IMG/VR virus record: IMGVR_UViG_3300036785_000305
Coordinates: 1-64,000 of that record
Direction: 5' to 3' (one strand)
Length of the DNA: 64,000 nt
Origin: a virus
Shown: in pieces, positions 42,676 through 50,269 of the stretch
Numbering within the stretch: position 1 is the first letter of the stretch
Layout of the letters: each line of letters begins with the position of its first letter
Notes under the pieces: model-generated
What the model was told of the DNA's origin: nothing
Database searches by the model: none
Seen by the model: the letters and a program-made list of their open reading frames with translations, nothing else
Translations under genes and position numbers: made by a program

Positions 42676-43113
42676 CTAGTAGGGAGCCTCGGCAGTGGAC
42701 GGCTTGGACCGTCCGCGACCACGGCGGGCCGGTGCCGGCGCGGGCTCTGGCTCTGGCTCCGGTGCGGCGGCTGCCCGGCGCGGTCGGCCACGGCCGGCAG
42801 GCTTGGCCGGCTCGGGCTCAGGTTCCGGGGCAGGAGTGCGGGCCGCACGGCGGGCTTCCCGGCGCTCCACGTTGAACTCGGACCTCTGGAAGTGGCCGTA
42901 CAGGCCAGCGCCGAGAGTGAGTATCCTGTCGACGGGAACGTCGTCCAGGCTGGCCACGTTGTCCTCGAACCAGGTCACGAAGTCCGCCATCGTCGGGGAG
43001 AGATCCTTGTCCAGGTACCTCTGGAAGTCAACCTCGCCGTTCTGTTCCGGCTCTGGTTCCGGCGCGGGTGCCGGTCGGGTCGTGGACCTACGTCCACGAG
43101 TGGCAGGAGGCAT
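42676..43113 (-). CDS. Short form: Pro/Glu-rich protein with the YLDK...YGHFQ domain
   Basis: 145 residues from ATG 43113, with AAAGGGAAATC upstream and a strong promoter 60 nt before it. Low-complexity PAPEPEPE tracts flank a helical domain QRYLDKDLSPTMADFVTWFE...VDRILTLGAGLYGHFQRSEFN (shown in part). The same domain occurs in the proteins at 53799 and 60210. The C terminus is Arg/Pro/Glu-rich. Its repeated use suggests a shared partner, for instance DNA or a replication protein; function unknown. Confidence 0.7.
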   Translation of the reverse strand: MPPATRGRRSTTRPAPAPEPEPEQNGEVDFQRYLDKDLSPTMADFVTWFEDNVASLDDVPVDRILTLGAGLYGHFQRSEFNVERREARRAARTPAPEPEPEPAKPAGRGRPRRAAAAPEPEPEPAPAPARRGRGRSKPSTAEAPY

Positions 43114-43443
43114 ATGATTTCCCTTTCTGTCGCCCTGTCGGTGATTGCGATCAGGTAGTCCCTTACTCCCCCGATTATACCCTATGCGGCGTCTCCCGTC
43201 TAGGGGTTTCACGGGAAATTCTCGATGATCCTCGACGGTAAACCGCGACAGCTCATGGTAACGGACGGTAATGAATCCATCCGCATCCGGAGTCTTCCAT
43301 TCAGAAGCCTTATGCCCATTCGTCCGCCAGTGGTCCGCCGTATAGAACAGTACATCGTTGGCAGCGTCGTACGTGAAACCGTACTCGTCCATTAGCTCCT
43401 GGCGGATAAGCGTGACGTTCGCCCGGCGCGGGATTGTAGTCAT
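42676..43443 (-). CDS. Long form: fused reading frame with N-terminal unknown domain
   Basis: 255 codons open from ATG 43443, whose ATGA overlap with the upstream stop argues for real initiation. Residues 1-90 (TLIRQELMDEYGFTYDAAND, FITVRYHELSRFTVED) look like a small independent domain. The next part (LDGRRRIGYNRGSKG...) is encoded by a promoter and leader sequence and looks unselected as protein, then the frame runs into the short form below. Either a stop codon was lost or both products are made. Confidence 0.5.
   Translation of the reverse strand: MTTIPRRANVTLIRQELMDEYGFTYDAANDVLFYTADHWRTNGHKASEWKTPDADGFITVRYHELSRFTVEDHREFPVKPLDGRRRIGYNRGSKGLPDRNHRQGDRKGNHMPPATRGRRSTTRPAPAPEPEPEQNGEVDFQRYLDKDLSPTMADFVTWFEDNVASLDDVPVDRILTLGAGLYGHFQRSEFNVERREARRAARTPAPEPEPEPAKPAGRGRPRRAAAAPEPEPEPAPAPARRGRGRSKPSTAEAPY
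43174..43202 (-). promoter_or_regulatory. Promoter inside the long-form frame
   Basis: TAGACG (43202-43197), 17 nt, TATAAT (43179-43174) preceded by AGGG. It fits the genome-wide consensus and lies 61 nt upstream of ATG 43113. Confidence 0.75.
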
Positions 43444-43634
43444 TCGTCCCACTTCTCGCTCTCGGGGCGGCGCACCTTCGAGTCAGCATAAGCGGTAGCT
43501 GCCTCGAACTCATCATCAGTTAGTGCTTCTGGCCACTTCTTGCCGAAGGCATGGACCTTGTCGGCGAACGCCTCATACCAGGCATCATCTAGCTCCCGTT
43601 CAGTCTTACCAGCCATTTCGGGGTCTGAGGGCAT
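43440..43634 (-). CDS. Small helical acidic protein, unknown
   Basis: 64 residues from ATG 43634, which has GGAGG 9 nt upstream; ATG 43616 is an alternative. ERELDDAWYEAFADKVHAFG and TDDEFEAATAYADSKV suggest two amphipathic helices. Overlaps the upstream gene by 29 nt and the downstream by 4 nt. Confidence 0.55.
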   Translation of the reverse strand: MPSDPEMAGKTERELDDAWYEAFADKVHAFGKKWPEALTDDEFEAATAYADSKVRRPESEKWDE

Positions 43635-43761
43635 TTCGCGCTTCCTCCCATCTGATCTTACGCTCGGGGTGCTTCTGCTCGTAGCGCTTGTCCCGTGCCC
43701 GGCCTTTAGCGCTCTGGTTGTAGCGCCGGTATTTCTCTAGGCGCTTCTCGTCACCAGTCAT
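43606..43761 (-). CDS. 51-residue very basic protein, conserved type
   Basis: ATG 43761 overlaps the previous stop (ATGA). It reads LEKYRRYNQSAKGRARDKRY, then EQKHPERKIRWEEARNALRP. The 'KGRAR..RYe..HPerk.rw...RNALR.RN' pattern occurs in many actinophage micro-proteins of unknown role; the charge suggests nucleic acid or ribosome binding. Confidence 0.65.
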   Translation of the reverse strand: MTGDEKRLEKYRRYNQSAKGRARDKRYEQKHPERKIRWEEARNALRPRNGW

Positions 43762-44015
43762 CCAAGCCCCAGCTTCTTCTTTGTTTCTTTTCCTGCCGGG
43801 CCGATATACTTGAGATGTCCCGTCTTTAGGAAGTAGGAGGCATCAACCCACAGCTTTGGCTTCTCTCCTGGCCGCCCTACTCGTAGAGACCAGTAGTCGC
43901 CGCGTCCACGCTCTAGCACGACTACTCGTTGCGCTGGCGCGGACGGCTTTCCGAATACCGTAGGCTGGTATTCCCAGACTTCGCCTACCTTCGGCAGGCC
44001 GGTTGGAGTAGGCAT
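43758..44015 (-). CDS. Small beta-barrel-like protein, unknown
   Basis: 85 residues. PKVGEVWEYQPTVFGKPSAP, RVVVLERGRGDYWSLRVGRP and LWVDASYFLKTGHLKYIGP look like the strands of an SH3-like small barrel, with a basic C terminus KETKKKLGLG. Overlaps both neighbours. Function unknown. Confidence 0.55.
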   Translation of the reverse strand: MPTPTGLPKVGEVWEYQPTVFGKPSAPAQRVVVLERGRGDYWSLRVGRPGEKPKLWVDASYFLKTGHLKYIGPAGKETKKKLGLG

Positions 44016-44230
44016 AACGCAATCGGCTTGTCGTCGGGAACCAGGTGACCGAAGCCGTCGCTCAGCATCATGTACGCGCTGACCAGGACCGGGCTATTGC
44101 CCAGGGCGTCATTGACGTCATCGAAGATGTCTTCGTCAGGAGTCCCGGCCGGGTAGTACAGTCGAACGTTGACTGCGACTACGGAATTGTTCTCCGGAGT
44201 CCCGTTGACGTGGATGGGATTGACGGGCAT
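43985..44230 (-). CDS. Unknown 81-residue protein
   Basis: TAATG overlap with the helicase stop. It reads NNSVVAVNVRLYYPAGTPDE, DIFDDVNDALGNSPVLVSAY, consistent with one strand-helix-strand unit (a small alpha/beta fold). Overlaps the downstream gene by 31 nt. Confidence 0.55.
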   Translation of the reverse strand: MPVNPIHVNGTPENNSVVAVNVRLYYPAGTPDEDIFDDVNDALGNSPVLVSAYMMLSDGFGHLVPDDKPIALCLLQPACRR

Positions 44231-46158
44231 TACTTCTCCTTCAGCATCTCGGATAGCTTGCGCGGGCTCGCCTTGGCCACGACCACGCGCTGTTCTTCAT
44301 TAAGGCCGGCCAGCATCATGTCGATCGTACCGACGCTAACCAGTCGGTAGATCTCGACCTGATGGATACGGCTGACTCGGTGGATCCGGGCGTTAAGCTG
44401 CTCGTCGCGGTCGGATACCCAGGGCATATCAAGAACGACCATCTCGTCGGCCGCATCCAGCGTGATCGACTCCCCGCCCGCGTCCCGGTTAAGGCAGACG
44501 ACCTGGCAGGTATCGGCTGGGTCCTGGAACCGCGCCACGAGATGAGATCTGTCACGGTCGCTGGTCGCGCCGGTTAGGGTAAGGACTTCCATTCCTAGCT
44601 GGTGCCGGATCGTGTCGGCCGCTAGCTCGACCATACTGGAGAAGCTGCTTGCCACGACGACCTTCTGGCCGGTACCCTCGCGCTCCTGCATGAAGTCGAG
44701 TAGCCACTCGATCTTGTTGCTGGGGAGCGTCGGGATTAGATGCTGCCTACCCTCGCCGTGTACGTGGTTCGCGGTAGCGAACTGCCGGAGTCGAGTGATC
44801 TCCGCGAGCTGGCCGGTCGCGGTAATCTTGCCGGACTCCAGCGTTGCCTCTGCGAGATCCTCCATCTGCCGGTAAGCCTTGGCCTGTTCCGGCGTCATGT
44901 CGAGCTGAACGTAACATGGGGAGTCCGGATCTGCCGGGTCGATGGGAGTTCCGGCAAACATGATAGGTGGCAAGTCGGGGGCAGCTTCCGCCTTGGTACG
45001 CTTCAGGTAGTACGGCCTCAGCATCCGGTCCCACGTTGATTGGTTGCGTGGTTCGAGCACCTTGTCGCCGTTTCCGACAACCTTGCCGTACCTGCCTTCC
45101 TCGACTCCAAAGTACGTCTCGGCCCAGCGCCAGTAGCTGCCGAATACGTCGGGGCGCAGCCAATTGAGCGTCCCCCATCCCTTCTCTAGCTTGCTACGGA
45201 ACGGCGTGCCGGACAGGGCGATGGCTAGGCCGTCCGGGTTTAGCTGCCTCCGGATATGAACCGCGCCGAACCTGGCCTGGGTGATTCGCTTCGACTGGAC
45301 GTTGGCCGTGCTAGCGAGCAGGTTGTGGGACTCATCGAAGATGATAGCGTCCCACTTGTTCTCGTGTAGGAATGGCCAGTCGGGCTGCGCCGGGTAGGTA
45401 TGCCTGACGTGGTCTCGCGGCGGCCGGTCGCCGAACGGGCATTCGCCGGTCGGGCTTGCCGGGCACAGCTCTAGGCGCTTCGCCCTGGTCATTTCGATGT
45501 TGACGATAAGCATCTTGCGCCGGGCGCGGGACTTGGCGAACCTCCTCATCGCATCCTCGCGCTCGGCACGGGTACCTTGCGCAACGAACGTCTGGATCGT
45601 CGGGGCCCAGCGCATCGTCTCGCGCTCCCAGACTGTTCGGGTCGCGGTACGCCGGCAGCCGATCAGGATTGTCCGGGCATCGTTCTCGATCATCGCGGCG
45701 AGTGCCTGGAGGGTCTTGCCGAGTCCGGGGTCGTCACCGAGGATAACCTGCTTACCGGCGAGCATGAACGCCGTACCGGCTAGCTGGTACTTACGGTTGA
45801 GCATCGCTGCCATCAGCTGCGGGGCTTCCTGCTCGACGCGCGGGAAGCTAAGGTTGCCGAGTGCTTCCTCACGCATATCCTCCAGCGTCCGCTCTTTGGC
45901 CACTTCCTTAGCGGCCCACTCGCGTAGCGTCGGAAGGATCTCTAGGGCATCTCCGAACTCAGAACGGAGAGCCCGGCACGTGTCCATCGAGAGGGGGTAA
46001 GACCAACCCAGGAAGATGTTCGGTGTTACGGTCTTGTCCCAGTCCGCTCTCGCCCCTGGGACGTTCTTCGCACGACGCGGACCCTGGCCACCGGCGTAGT
46101 CGATCTTCGCCAGCACCCTCTTCCCGTCCGTCGTCACGATCGCTTTCAGATTCATCAT
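44230..46158 (-). CDS. SNF2/DEAD-like superfamily 2 helicase
   Basis: 642 residues. Motif I GDDPGLGKTLQ (141-151), motif II FDESH (DEAH-like, 274-278), motif III ALSGTPF, and C-terminal motifs VVVASSFSSMVELAADTI, LTGATSDRDR, CQVVCLNRDAGGESITLDAA and NARIHRVSRIHQVEIYRLV are those of SNF2-type ATPases. It should translocate on or remodel DNA during replication or recombination. AGGGA precedes the ATG and a promoter starts 37 nt upstream. Confidence 0.92.
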   Translation of the reverse strand: MMNLKAIVTTDGKRVLAKIDYAGGQGPRRAKNVPGARADWDKTVTPNIFLGWSYPLSMDTCRALRSEFGDALEILPTLREWAAKEVAKERTLEDMREEALGNLSFPRVEQEAPQLMAAMLNRKYQLAGTAFMLAGKQVILGDDPGLGKTLQALAAMIENDARTILIGCRRTATRTVWERETMRWAPTIQTFVAQGTRAEREDAMRRFAKSRARRKMLIVNIEMTRAKRLELCPASPTGECPFGDRPPRDHVRHTYPAQPDWPFLHENKWDAIIFDESHNLLASTANVQSKRITQARFGAVHIRRQLNPDGLAIALSGTPFRSKLEKGWGTLNWLRPDVFGSYWRWAETYFGVEEGRYGKVVGNGDKVLEPRNQSTWDRMLRPYYLKRTKAEAAPDLPPIMFAGTPIDPADPDSPCYVQLDMTPEQAKAYRQMEDLAEATLESGKITATGQLAEITRLRQFATANHVHGEGRQHLIPTLPSNKIEWLLDFMQEREGTGQKVVVASSFSSMVELAADTIRHQLGMEVLTLTGATSDRDRSHLVARFQDPADTCQVVCLNRDAGGESITLDAADEMVVLDMPWVSDRDEQLNARIHRVSRIHQVEIYRLVSVGTIDMMLAGLNEEQRVVVAKASPRKLSEMLKEK

Positions 46159-46195
46159 TTCCCTACTCTGCGGCGAGAGTTTCCCGCCTACCTCT

Positions 46196-46225
46196 ATTAT
46201 ACCTTAGCAGGACGGTCTGCGTCTA
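46196..46225 (-). promoter_or_regulatory. Promoter upstream of the SNF2-type helicase
   Basis: TAGACG (46225-46220), 18 nt, TATAAT (46201-46196) followed by AGAGGTA. TTTGACC lies just upstream of the -35; similar TGAC blocks precede the -35 at 52745, 54961 and 57192. Confidence 0.8.
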
Positions 46226-46717
46226 TAGGTCAAATAGTTCTTTTCCGTTAGGCCAGATTATCCTGTCCACACCCGCGCCCCGGATAAGACGTATACACAT
46301 AGTACACGGCTTGTGCGTGACGTACATAATCTTGCCTATTGCGTTTCGCCCGGCACATAGTAGGACGTTCTCTTCGGCGTGGATTGCGATGCAGAGCCCA
46401 GGGCCAACATCGTAGTCTGACCCGGACGCTACGGCGAGCTGGCAGGGCCATCTATTTCCACAGGCGCAGAGTTGTTGCCCTGACGGGTCGCGGTGCTCTC
46501 CGATATAATGCTGGCCTCGGGGGCAGGCACCCGCGGTCAGGCAGCCGGGCTCGCCTCGGGGTGCTCCGTTGTAGCCGGTGTAGAGGATGTCGTGAGTGAA
46601 GGGGTTGACTAGGATCGCGCCGACTAGCCTGCGGGTACAGTCGGCTCGCACAGATACCGCCCGCGCCACGCCAAGGAAGTATGTGTCCCAGTCCGGGCGC
46701 TTGTAAGTCGGCATCAT
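46223..46717 (-). CDS. dCMP deaminase with a Cys-rich insertion
   Basis: 164 residues. CIAIHAEENVLL (H113, E115) and HKPCTMC (C138, C141) are the zinc and proton-shuttle residues; ILYTGYNGAPRGEP is the substrate region. It converts dCMP to dUMP, feeding ThyX. Between them is an insertion with GACPRGQH and LCACGNRWPC that adds about six Cys/His, so it probably holds a second, structural zinc, or an allosteric site as in some phage dCMP deaminases. Confidence 0.9.
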   Translation of the reverse strand: MMPTYKRPDWDTYFLGVARAVSVRADCTRRLVGAILVNPFTHDILYTGYNGAPRGEPGCLTAGACPRGQHYIGEHRDPSGQQLCACGNRWPCQLAVASGSDYDVGPGLCIAIHAEENVLLCAGRNAIGKIMYVTHKPCTMCIRLIRGAGVDRIIWPNGKELFDL

Positions 46718-46836
46718 GATCCCGGCGAGTTGATGTATTCCCGGACCAGCTCATTCAGCAGTTCGAGGTACTCCAGCTTGGGAAGTGACTCTAGTTGTAG
46801 GGCTATTACCTTGGATCTAAATTCCGCTTTCGACAT
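46714..46836 (-). CDS. 40-residue helical peptide
   Basis: ATG 46836 with AAGGAAAGG upstream; stop overlaps the dCMP deaminase start (ATGA). MSKAEFRSKVIALQLESLPK and LEYLELLNELVREYINSPGS predict two helices. No family recognised. Confidence 0.55.
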   Translation of the reverse strand: MSKAEFRSKVIALQLESLPKLEYLELLNELVREYINSPGS

Positions 46837-46975
46837 TGACCTTTCCTTGCTCGGCTAGTTCCTGGGCGGCCTTGAGGATTTCGACAAGGCTCTGGTTATC
46901 GCTGTACGGCCCGACGGCATTGACCGCAATACCGCCGTGCTCGTTCACTATGATAGTGACCGCTACCGTCCTCAT
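46817..46975 (-). CDS. 52-residue protein, unknown
   Basis: ATG 46975 overlaps the upstream stop (ATGA). MRTVAVTIIVNEHGGIAVNA, then SLVEILKAAQELAEQGKVNV, is a strand-turn-helix pattern like many short phage proteins ('g.v..v......d...v..iL..A...'). Overlaps the next gene by 20 nt. Confidence 0.55.
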   Translation of the reverse strand: MRTVAVTIIVNEHGGIAVNAVGPYSDNQSLVEILKAAQELAEQGKVNVESGI

Positions 46976-47124
46976 TTCGGTTTCTCCACCAAGGTGAAGT
47001 GGCCGTGTTCTGCATACTCTTCCGGCGTCAGGTACACGTACCCGCTGAAGTCGACGCGGTACTGGCCGTCGTGCGGGCCCTGGTCACAGAATAGAGCGTT
47101 GTGCTCATATAGTCTAACGTCCAT
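46972..47124 (-). CDS. 50-residue protein, unknown
   Basis: ATG 47124 with AGAGGAAGAC upstream. It reads MDVRLYEHNALFCDQGPHDG and QYRVDFSGYVYLTPEEYAEH, a small beta-rich module. Coupled to the next gene by an ATGA overlap; overlaps the glycosyltransferase end by 11 nt. Confidence 0.55.
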   Translation of the reverse strand: MDVRLYEHNALFCDQGPHDGQYRVDFSGYVYLTPEEYAEHGHFTLVEKPK

Positions 47125-47968
47125 TGTCTTCCTCTGGTCCGTCGTAGTATTTGAGAGCGCCGCCGTGTATGGCAGATTCCTCTCTCCAGTCTGGGATGTA
47201 ATCGTCAAGAAACTTCTGCCAGGCGAACCTGGATTTCTTGTCTGGCGTGTTCGCGTACTTAGGCCAGCGCTTGTATATGATAGCCATACACTCGCGCTCG
47301 GCCGCTAGCCTTGCGTTCAGGTTGTCATGGTATATGCTTTCGATGCCTCCAGGATCATACCGCTTGTTCATCGACGTGAACTGAACGTCGCAATGTACCA
47401 GCCATGGAAGCCCAAAAAGAGCAATTCCGCGCCTGGACAATTCGGCATCTTCGCTGAAGGCGTATAGAGTTGGGTCGTAATTACCGCATCTAAGCGCGTT
47501 CTGAATATTGAGTCCCCACAGCTTGAATCCCCAGCCGCCTGGGCAGAGGATTGGTCCGCTGTTAGCGGAGATGGCGCCATGCGTGAAGCGATCGAATAGT
47601 GGGCGAACTGCGCCAATGCCGAGAGTTTCCGGCTTCTCTGCCTCATCTATCAATTTCCAGGCGTCGGATGTTGGATTCACGTAGCTATCATCGTCACTCA
47701 TGATGATAGCTTTGAGACCTGCCTTGTTGGCGTGCTCGACGCAGTACATGCGGGTATACCCGATGCCCTTGCCGGCGAGTGGAGTGGGTATAACCTGGAC
47801 ATCCTCCCATCTCTCTTCCCGAACCAGCTTGGTGTGAGCTGCGTACTCGCGGCGCTCGATTATCAGCCTGACAGGCATGCCCTGGTCAAGCCAGAACGGC
47901 ACACCCCTTCTGAGCATCTCGATTCTACTCAGGGTCGGTATGTATACCGTCACGTTCCACTTCCTCAA
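47114..47968 (-). CDS. Glycosyltransferase, possibly TET-associated (DNA base glucosylation) type
   Basis: 284 residues. VTVYIPTLSRIEMLRRGVPF, GYTRMYCVEHANKAGLKAII and MSDDDSYVNPTS (DxD-type 92-94) give a GT-A fold with the 'ptLsR..G...TR.....a....i.m.DDD' layout seen in the TAGT family that decorates modified bases in some phages. WGFKLWGLNIQNALRCGNY, EDAELSRRGIAL and HCDVQF follow. The sugar and acceptor are unknown; DNA is one possibility, an envelope glycan another. No TET/JBP gene is in the window. Confidence 0.7.
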   Translation of the reverse strand: MRKWNVTVYIPTLSRIEMLRRGVPFWLDQGMPVRLIIERREYAAHTKLVREERWEDVQVIPTPLAGKGIGYTRMYCVEHANKAGLKAIIMSDDDSYVNPTSDAWKLIDEAEKPETLGIGAVRPLFDRFTHGAISANSGPILCPGGWGFKLWGLNIQNALRCGNYDPTLYAFSEDAELSRRGIALFGLPWLVHCDVQFTSMNKRYDPGGIESIYHDNLNARLAAERECMAIIYKRWPKYANTPDKKSRFAWQKFLDDYIPDWREESAIHGGALKYYDGPEEDNGR

Positions 47969-48155
47969 TTGAGACGACGGTCATGAAGTTGTAGATGTGG
48001 AGGTCTATGAGAGTGCGCCTGACGATTTCTTCCGGTACGATGAGTGCCTGTGGTCCAGTTCTGAAGACCAGTTCCATGCGGAGCAGGCTGCTGTCGAAGT
48101 CGTCAGACGGCATACCTTGCTTGGCCTCGACGACGGCACGATAGGTTTTACTCAT
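47925..48155 (-). CDS. Unknown 76-residue protein
   Basis: MSKTYRAVVEAKQGMPSDDF and MELVFRTGPQALIVPEEIVR suggest a small alpha/beta protein. Overlaps the upstream gene by 4 nt (ATGA) and the glycosyltransferase by 44 nt. No motif recognised. Confidence 0.55.
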   Translation of the reverse strand: MSKTYRAVVEAKQGMPSDDFDSSLLRMELVFRTGPQALIVPEEIVRRTLIDLHIYNFMTVVSIEEVERDGIHTDPE

Positions 48156-48742
48156 CTCTTTGACCTACACTCAGGGCCGATGCCCAGCCGGCGCGAGGTC
48201 TCGTCGGTCAGGTGCCTGTTGCACCGGTAGCACCGGCCTAGCTCGCGGCCATAGAGAGCTGCCGACAACTCGACGCCAATCTCAAGGATGGCTTCGAGTG
48301 CCGCGAACTTTGTGTCGCGGGTCACGCTCATGTCGGGCTTCCCGCCAACGACCCGCTTGACGAACGTACGGCCAGCGTACTTCCCCTGCTCCGGTCGGTC
48401 GACCCGCCAGAAGTCGAAGTCATTATTGCCGGTCAGGCTCTTAGTCGCGTAGTGTCCCTTGGCGATACCGTCGTAACGGTTCGTGTTCGTAAGGGGTTGC
48501 GCCTTCAGGAGTGGCGGCTTCTCCGGGCACTTACCGTCTAGGTGGGAGGTAAGCCACTTGCCGTCGATCTTGTCGACGCGCCCCTCATCCACTTCGACCT
48601 TGGCGCCGCAGAGACGGCAGTTACCAGGGTACATGTTTTTCTTGTAGTTAAGAGTCTGGGTGGTCGTCCCGCTTACGCCGTAGCACTCCCGTACGTCCGC
48701 GACCGACTCGTGCTCGTGGCCCTTACCACACCTTACAGTCAT
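48152..48742 (-). CDS. DUF6011-like zinc protein
   Basis: 196 residues from ATG 48742 (AAAAGGCGAA upstream; an upstream TTG at 48769 is possible). VRCGKGHEHESVADVRECYG, NCRLCGAKVEVDEGR and the C terminus RCYRCNRHLTDETSRRLGIG ending PEC are zinc-binding blocks; the last is the 'C..C.R.Lt...S...G.GP.C' signature of DUF6011. The middle (GIAKGHYATKSLTGNNDFDF) is basic and polar. Probably a nucleic acid-binding protein. Confidence 0.75.
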   Translation of the reverse strand: MTVRCGKGHEHESVADVRECYGVSGTTTQTLNYKKNMYPGNCRLCGAKVEVDEGRVDKIDGKWLTSHLDGKCPEKPPLLKAQPLTNTNRYDGIAKGHYATKSLTGNNDFDFWRVDRPEQGKYAGRTFVKRVVGGKPDMSVTRDTKFAALEAILEIGVELSAALYGRELGRCYRCNRHLTDETSRRLGIGPECRSKR

Positions 48743-48791
48743 TTCGCCTTTTCCATTCTCTTCAGCCAACCGTGGGTCGGCCCGTACCTCT

Positions 48792-48821
48792 AGTATACCC
48801 TATGCCCGGGGGTCGCGTCTA
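48792..48821 (-). promoter_or_regulatory. Promoter upstream of the DUF6011-like gene
   Basis: TAGACG (48821-48816), 18 nt, TATACT (48797-48792), then AGAGGTACGGG. The -35 overlaps the stop codon of the gene upstream (48819). Confidence 0.75.
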
Positions 48822-48992
48822 GCCTGAGTTTATACGTACCCGGATACTAGTATCACCGTCAAACGGCTTGCTCTTGGCCGGATCATGGCACCAACAATCA
48901 CAGGACTTCTTCAGCTTCCCCTGGTCATCGACTTCGGTACACGGTACGTGTGGGCTATCTCCGTACAGCATACACTTTAGTGATTGCGCCAT
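48819..48992 (-). CDS. 57-residue Cys-rich protein
   Basis: ATG 48992 overlaps the previous gene by 16 nt. KCMLYGDSPHVPCTEVDDQG and SCDCWCHDPAK give five cysteines and two histidines. CDCWCHD is typical of single-zinc knuckles in actinophage micro-proteins. Function unknown. Confidence 0.6.
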   Translation of the reverse strand: MAQSLKCMLYGDSPHVPCTEVDDQGKLKKSCDCWCHDPAKSKPFDGDTSIRVRINSG

Positions 48993-49381
48993 AACATATC
49001 TCGCGGTGCCTTCTTGGGGTAGGCCGTCTCCAGCATCTTGGTGAGGTCTACGCTAAGCCAGAGCATAGCGAGGTCATTGATCTCGTCAGTGACTTCGCCG
49101 AGAGGCGTGATGCTGTCGTACTTGCCACTGGCATATAGCCAGGCGAACACCATGCCTTTGAGGGTGTCGATCTTACGCCGGAGTTTGGTGATGCCGTTGG
49201 CTCGCGGACGGACGTAGCGCTGTCCGAACGCCGTGAGGATGTCATTGCGCAGGGCGCGGATCTCAGATTCGAGGCGTCGAATGCCGGTCTGGTCCATGTT
49301 GGGCTCCCTTATCTCTTTGACCCATTCTGCGTAGCTAGATAGCTCCGCATCGTCCTGCCTATTCCTACTCCATATTGCCAT
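48977..49381 (-). CDS. Unknown helical protein
   Basis: 134 residues, AGGAGACTC before the ATG. RLESEIRALRNDILTAFGQR, GITKLRRKIDTLKGMVFAWL and EVTDEINDLAMLWLSVDLTK predict mainly helices, perhaps a coiled-coil dimer. No family recognised. Confidence 0.6.
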   Translation of the reverse strand: MAIWSRNRQDDAELSSYAEWVKEIREPNMDQTGIRRLESEIRALRNDILTAFGQRYVRPRANGITKLRRKIDTLKGMVFAWLYASGKYDSITPLGEVTDEINDLAMLWLSVDLTKMLETAYPKKAPRDMLWRNH

Positions 49382-49388
49382 GAGTCTC

Positions 49389-49529
49389 CTAGAGGTACCT
49401 GCGCATCACGCTGACGTAGTCACTAGTTATTGCGATAACCGCGACGATCCCGTATATGCCCCCCTGGATGAATAGCGCGTACAGCAAGGCTATACGCCAT
49501 ACAACCTCGCGGTAGAAATAAGGCAGCAT
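49389..49529 (-). CDS. 46-residue small membrane protein
   Basis: ATG 49529 preceded by AGGCAATTCG. WRIALLYALFIQGGIYGIVA and VIAIT form one or two hydrophobic segments; basic C terminus MRRYL. It overlaps the end of the upstream gene by 107 nt in another frame, which lowers confidence. Confidence 0.45.
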   Translation of the reverse strand: MLPYFYREVVWRIALLYALFIQGGIYGIVAVIAITSDYVSVMRRYL

Positions 49530-49722
49530 CGAATTGCCTGACGGCCTTGTACATCGCCAGGCGCGTAGACTCGTCGGCGATGAGTAGGCCGTCGATACCT
49601 TGGGCCCTCCAGCATGACTTCCTATGGTCGTAGTTGACCTGGCCGGCTGGCGCGGTGCCGTCGGCTAGGGTGTAGGTTATGCTGGCATTGCTTACCGTCT
49701 TGCTGGTGACCCAGAGATTCAC
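49423..49722 (-). CDS. Unknown 99-residue protein
   Basis: MNLWVTSKTVSNASITYTLA, followed by QVNYDHRKSCWRAQGIDGLL and MYKAVRQFDAALF, reads as a compact alpha/beta protein. The last 35 residues lie over the small membrane gene and look less conserved, so the true protein may gain little from them. ATGA overlap with the upstream gene. Confidence 0.55.
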   Translation of the reverse strand: MNLWVTSKTVSNASITYTLADGTAPAGQVNYDHRKSCWRAQGIDGLLIADESTRLAMYKAVRQFDAALFLPRGCMAYSLAVRAIHPGGHIRDRRGYRNN

Positions 49723-49967
49723 AGAATGTCTCCCGTCTCGACTATGGCGGTTGCGGAGTATGTTGTATGGGTTATGTAGTCGCTCTTGATCAGTAGCCGT
49801 ACCTTGACGCCGGGATGTCTGCTATCCATATGTTCTTTGAGCGTCTTGATTGCCAAGGTTTCGTTGCTTGGCTCGCGGAGGGTATACGGGATGACGCCGT
49901 GGAGCGGGCACGTGAACTTCCACATCCCGTTCATGCGGCTGCTACGCACCGCGGTCAAAGTCTCCAT
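49719..49967 (-). CDS. C2H2-type single zinc-finger-like protein
   Basis: 82 residues, TAATG overlap. WKFTCPLHGVIPYTLREPSN...TLKEHMDSRHPGV has Cys-x-x-His and a following H...H pair (EHMDSRH), similar to a degenerate C2H2 finger. The rest is beta-rich (VRLLIKSDYITHTTYSATAI). Function unknown. Confidence 0.55.
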   Translation of the reverse strand: METLTAVRSSRMNGMWKFTCPLHGVIPYTLREPSNETLAIKTLKEHMDSRHPGVKVRLLIKSDYITHTTYSATAIVETGDIL

Positions 49968-50269
49968 TATCCAACTGGCTCTGCGCGGAGTGGCTTGTAG
50001 ATTCGAAGCTGATCTATTGTCTGGCTGCTGAAGGTACCGCGGGCATCGGGAATGATGCCTTTGTAGTCGGCCGGGTAGTTAGCGCGCTCGGCAAACTCTT
50101 CTGCCAGAAGGTAGCTGTCGAAGACGACGCCGCCAGATTGCTCGACCCGGCGCAGTTCGCCTATGGTGTGGAGCTGTCTCGTTTCGACTGCCTGCTGGAA
50201 CTGCGGGTTGCCCTTGTAACCGTAGCCGCTATGCTGGACTACCGTCCACTTGTTTGGTGTCGCCGTCAT
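49967..50269 (-). CDS. Unknown 100-residue protein
   Basis: First gene after the promoter at 50301. KWTVVQHSGYGYKGNPQFQQ, RQLHTIGELRRVEQSGGVVF and LAEEFAERANYP look like a small alpha/beta fold. Overlaps the next gene by one base. No motif recognised. Confidence 0.55.
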   Translation of the reverse strand: MTATPNKWTVVQHSGYGYKGNPQFQQAVETRQLHTIGELRRVEQSGGVVFDSYLLAEEFAERANYPADYKGIIPDARGTFSSQTIDQLRIYKPLRAEPVG

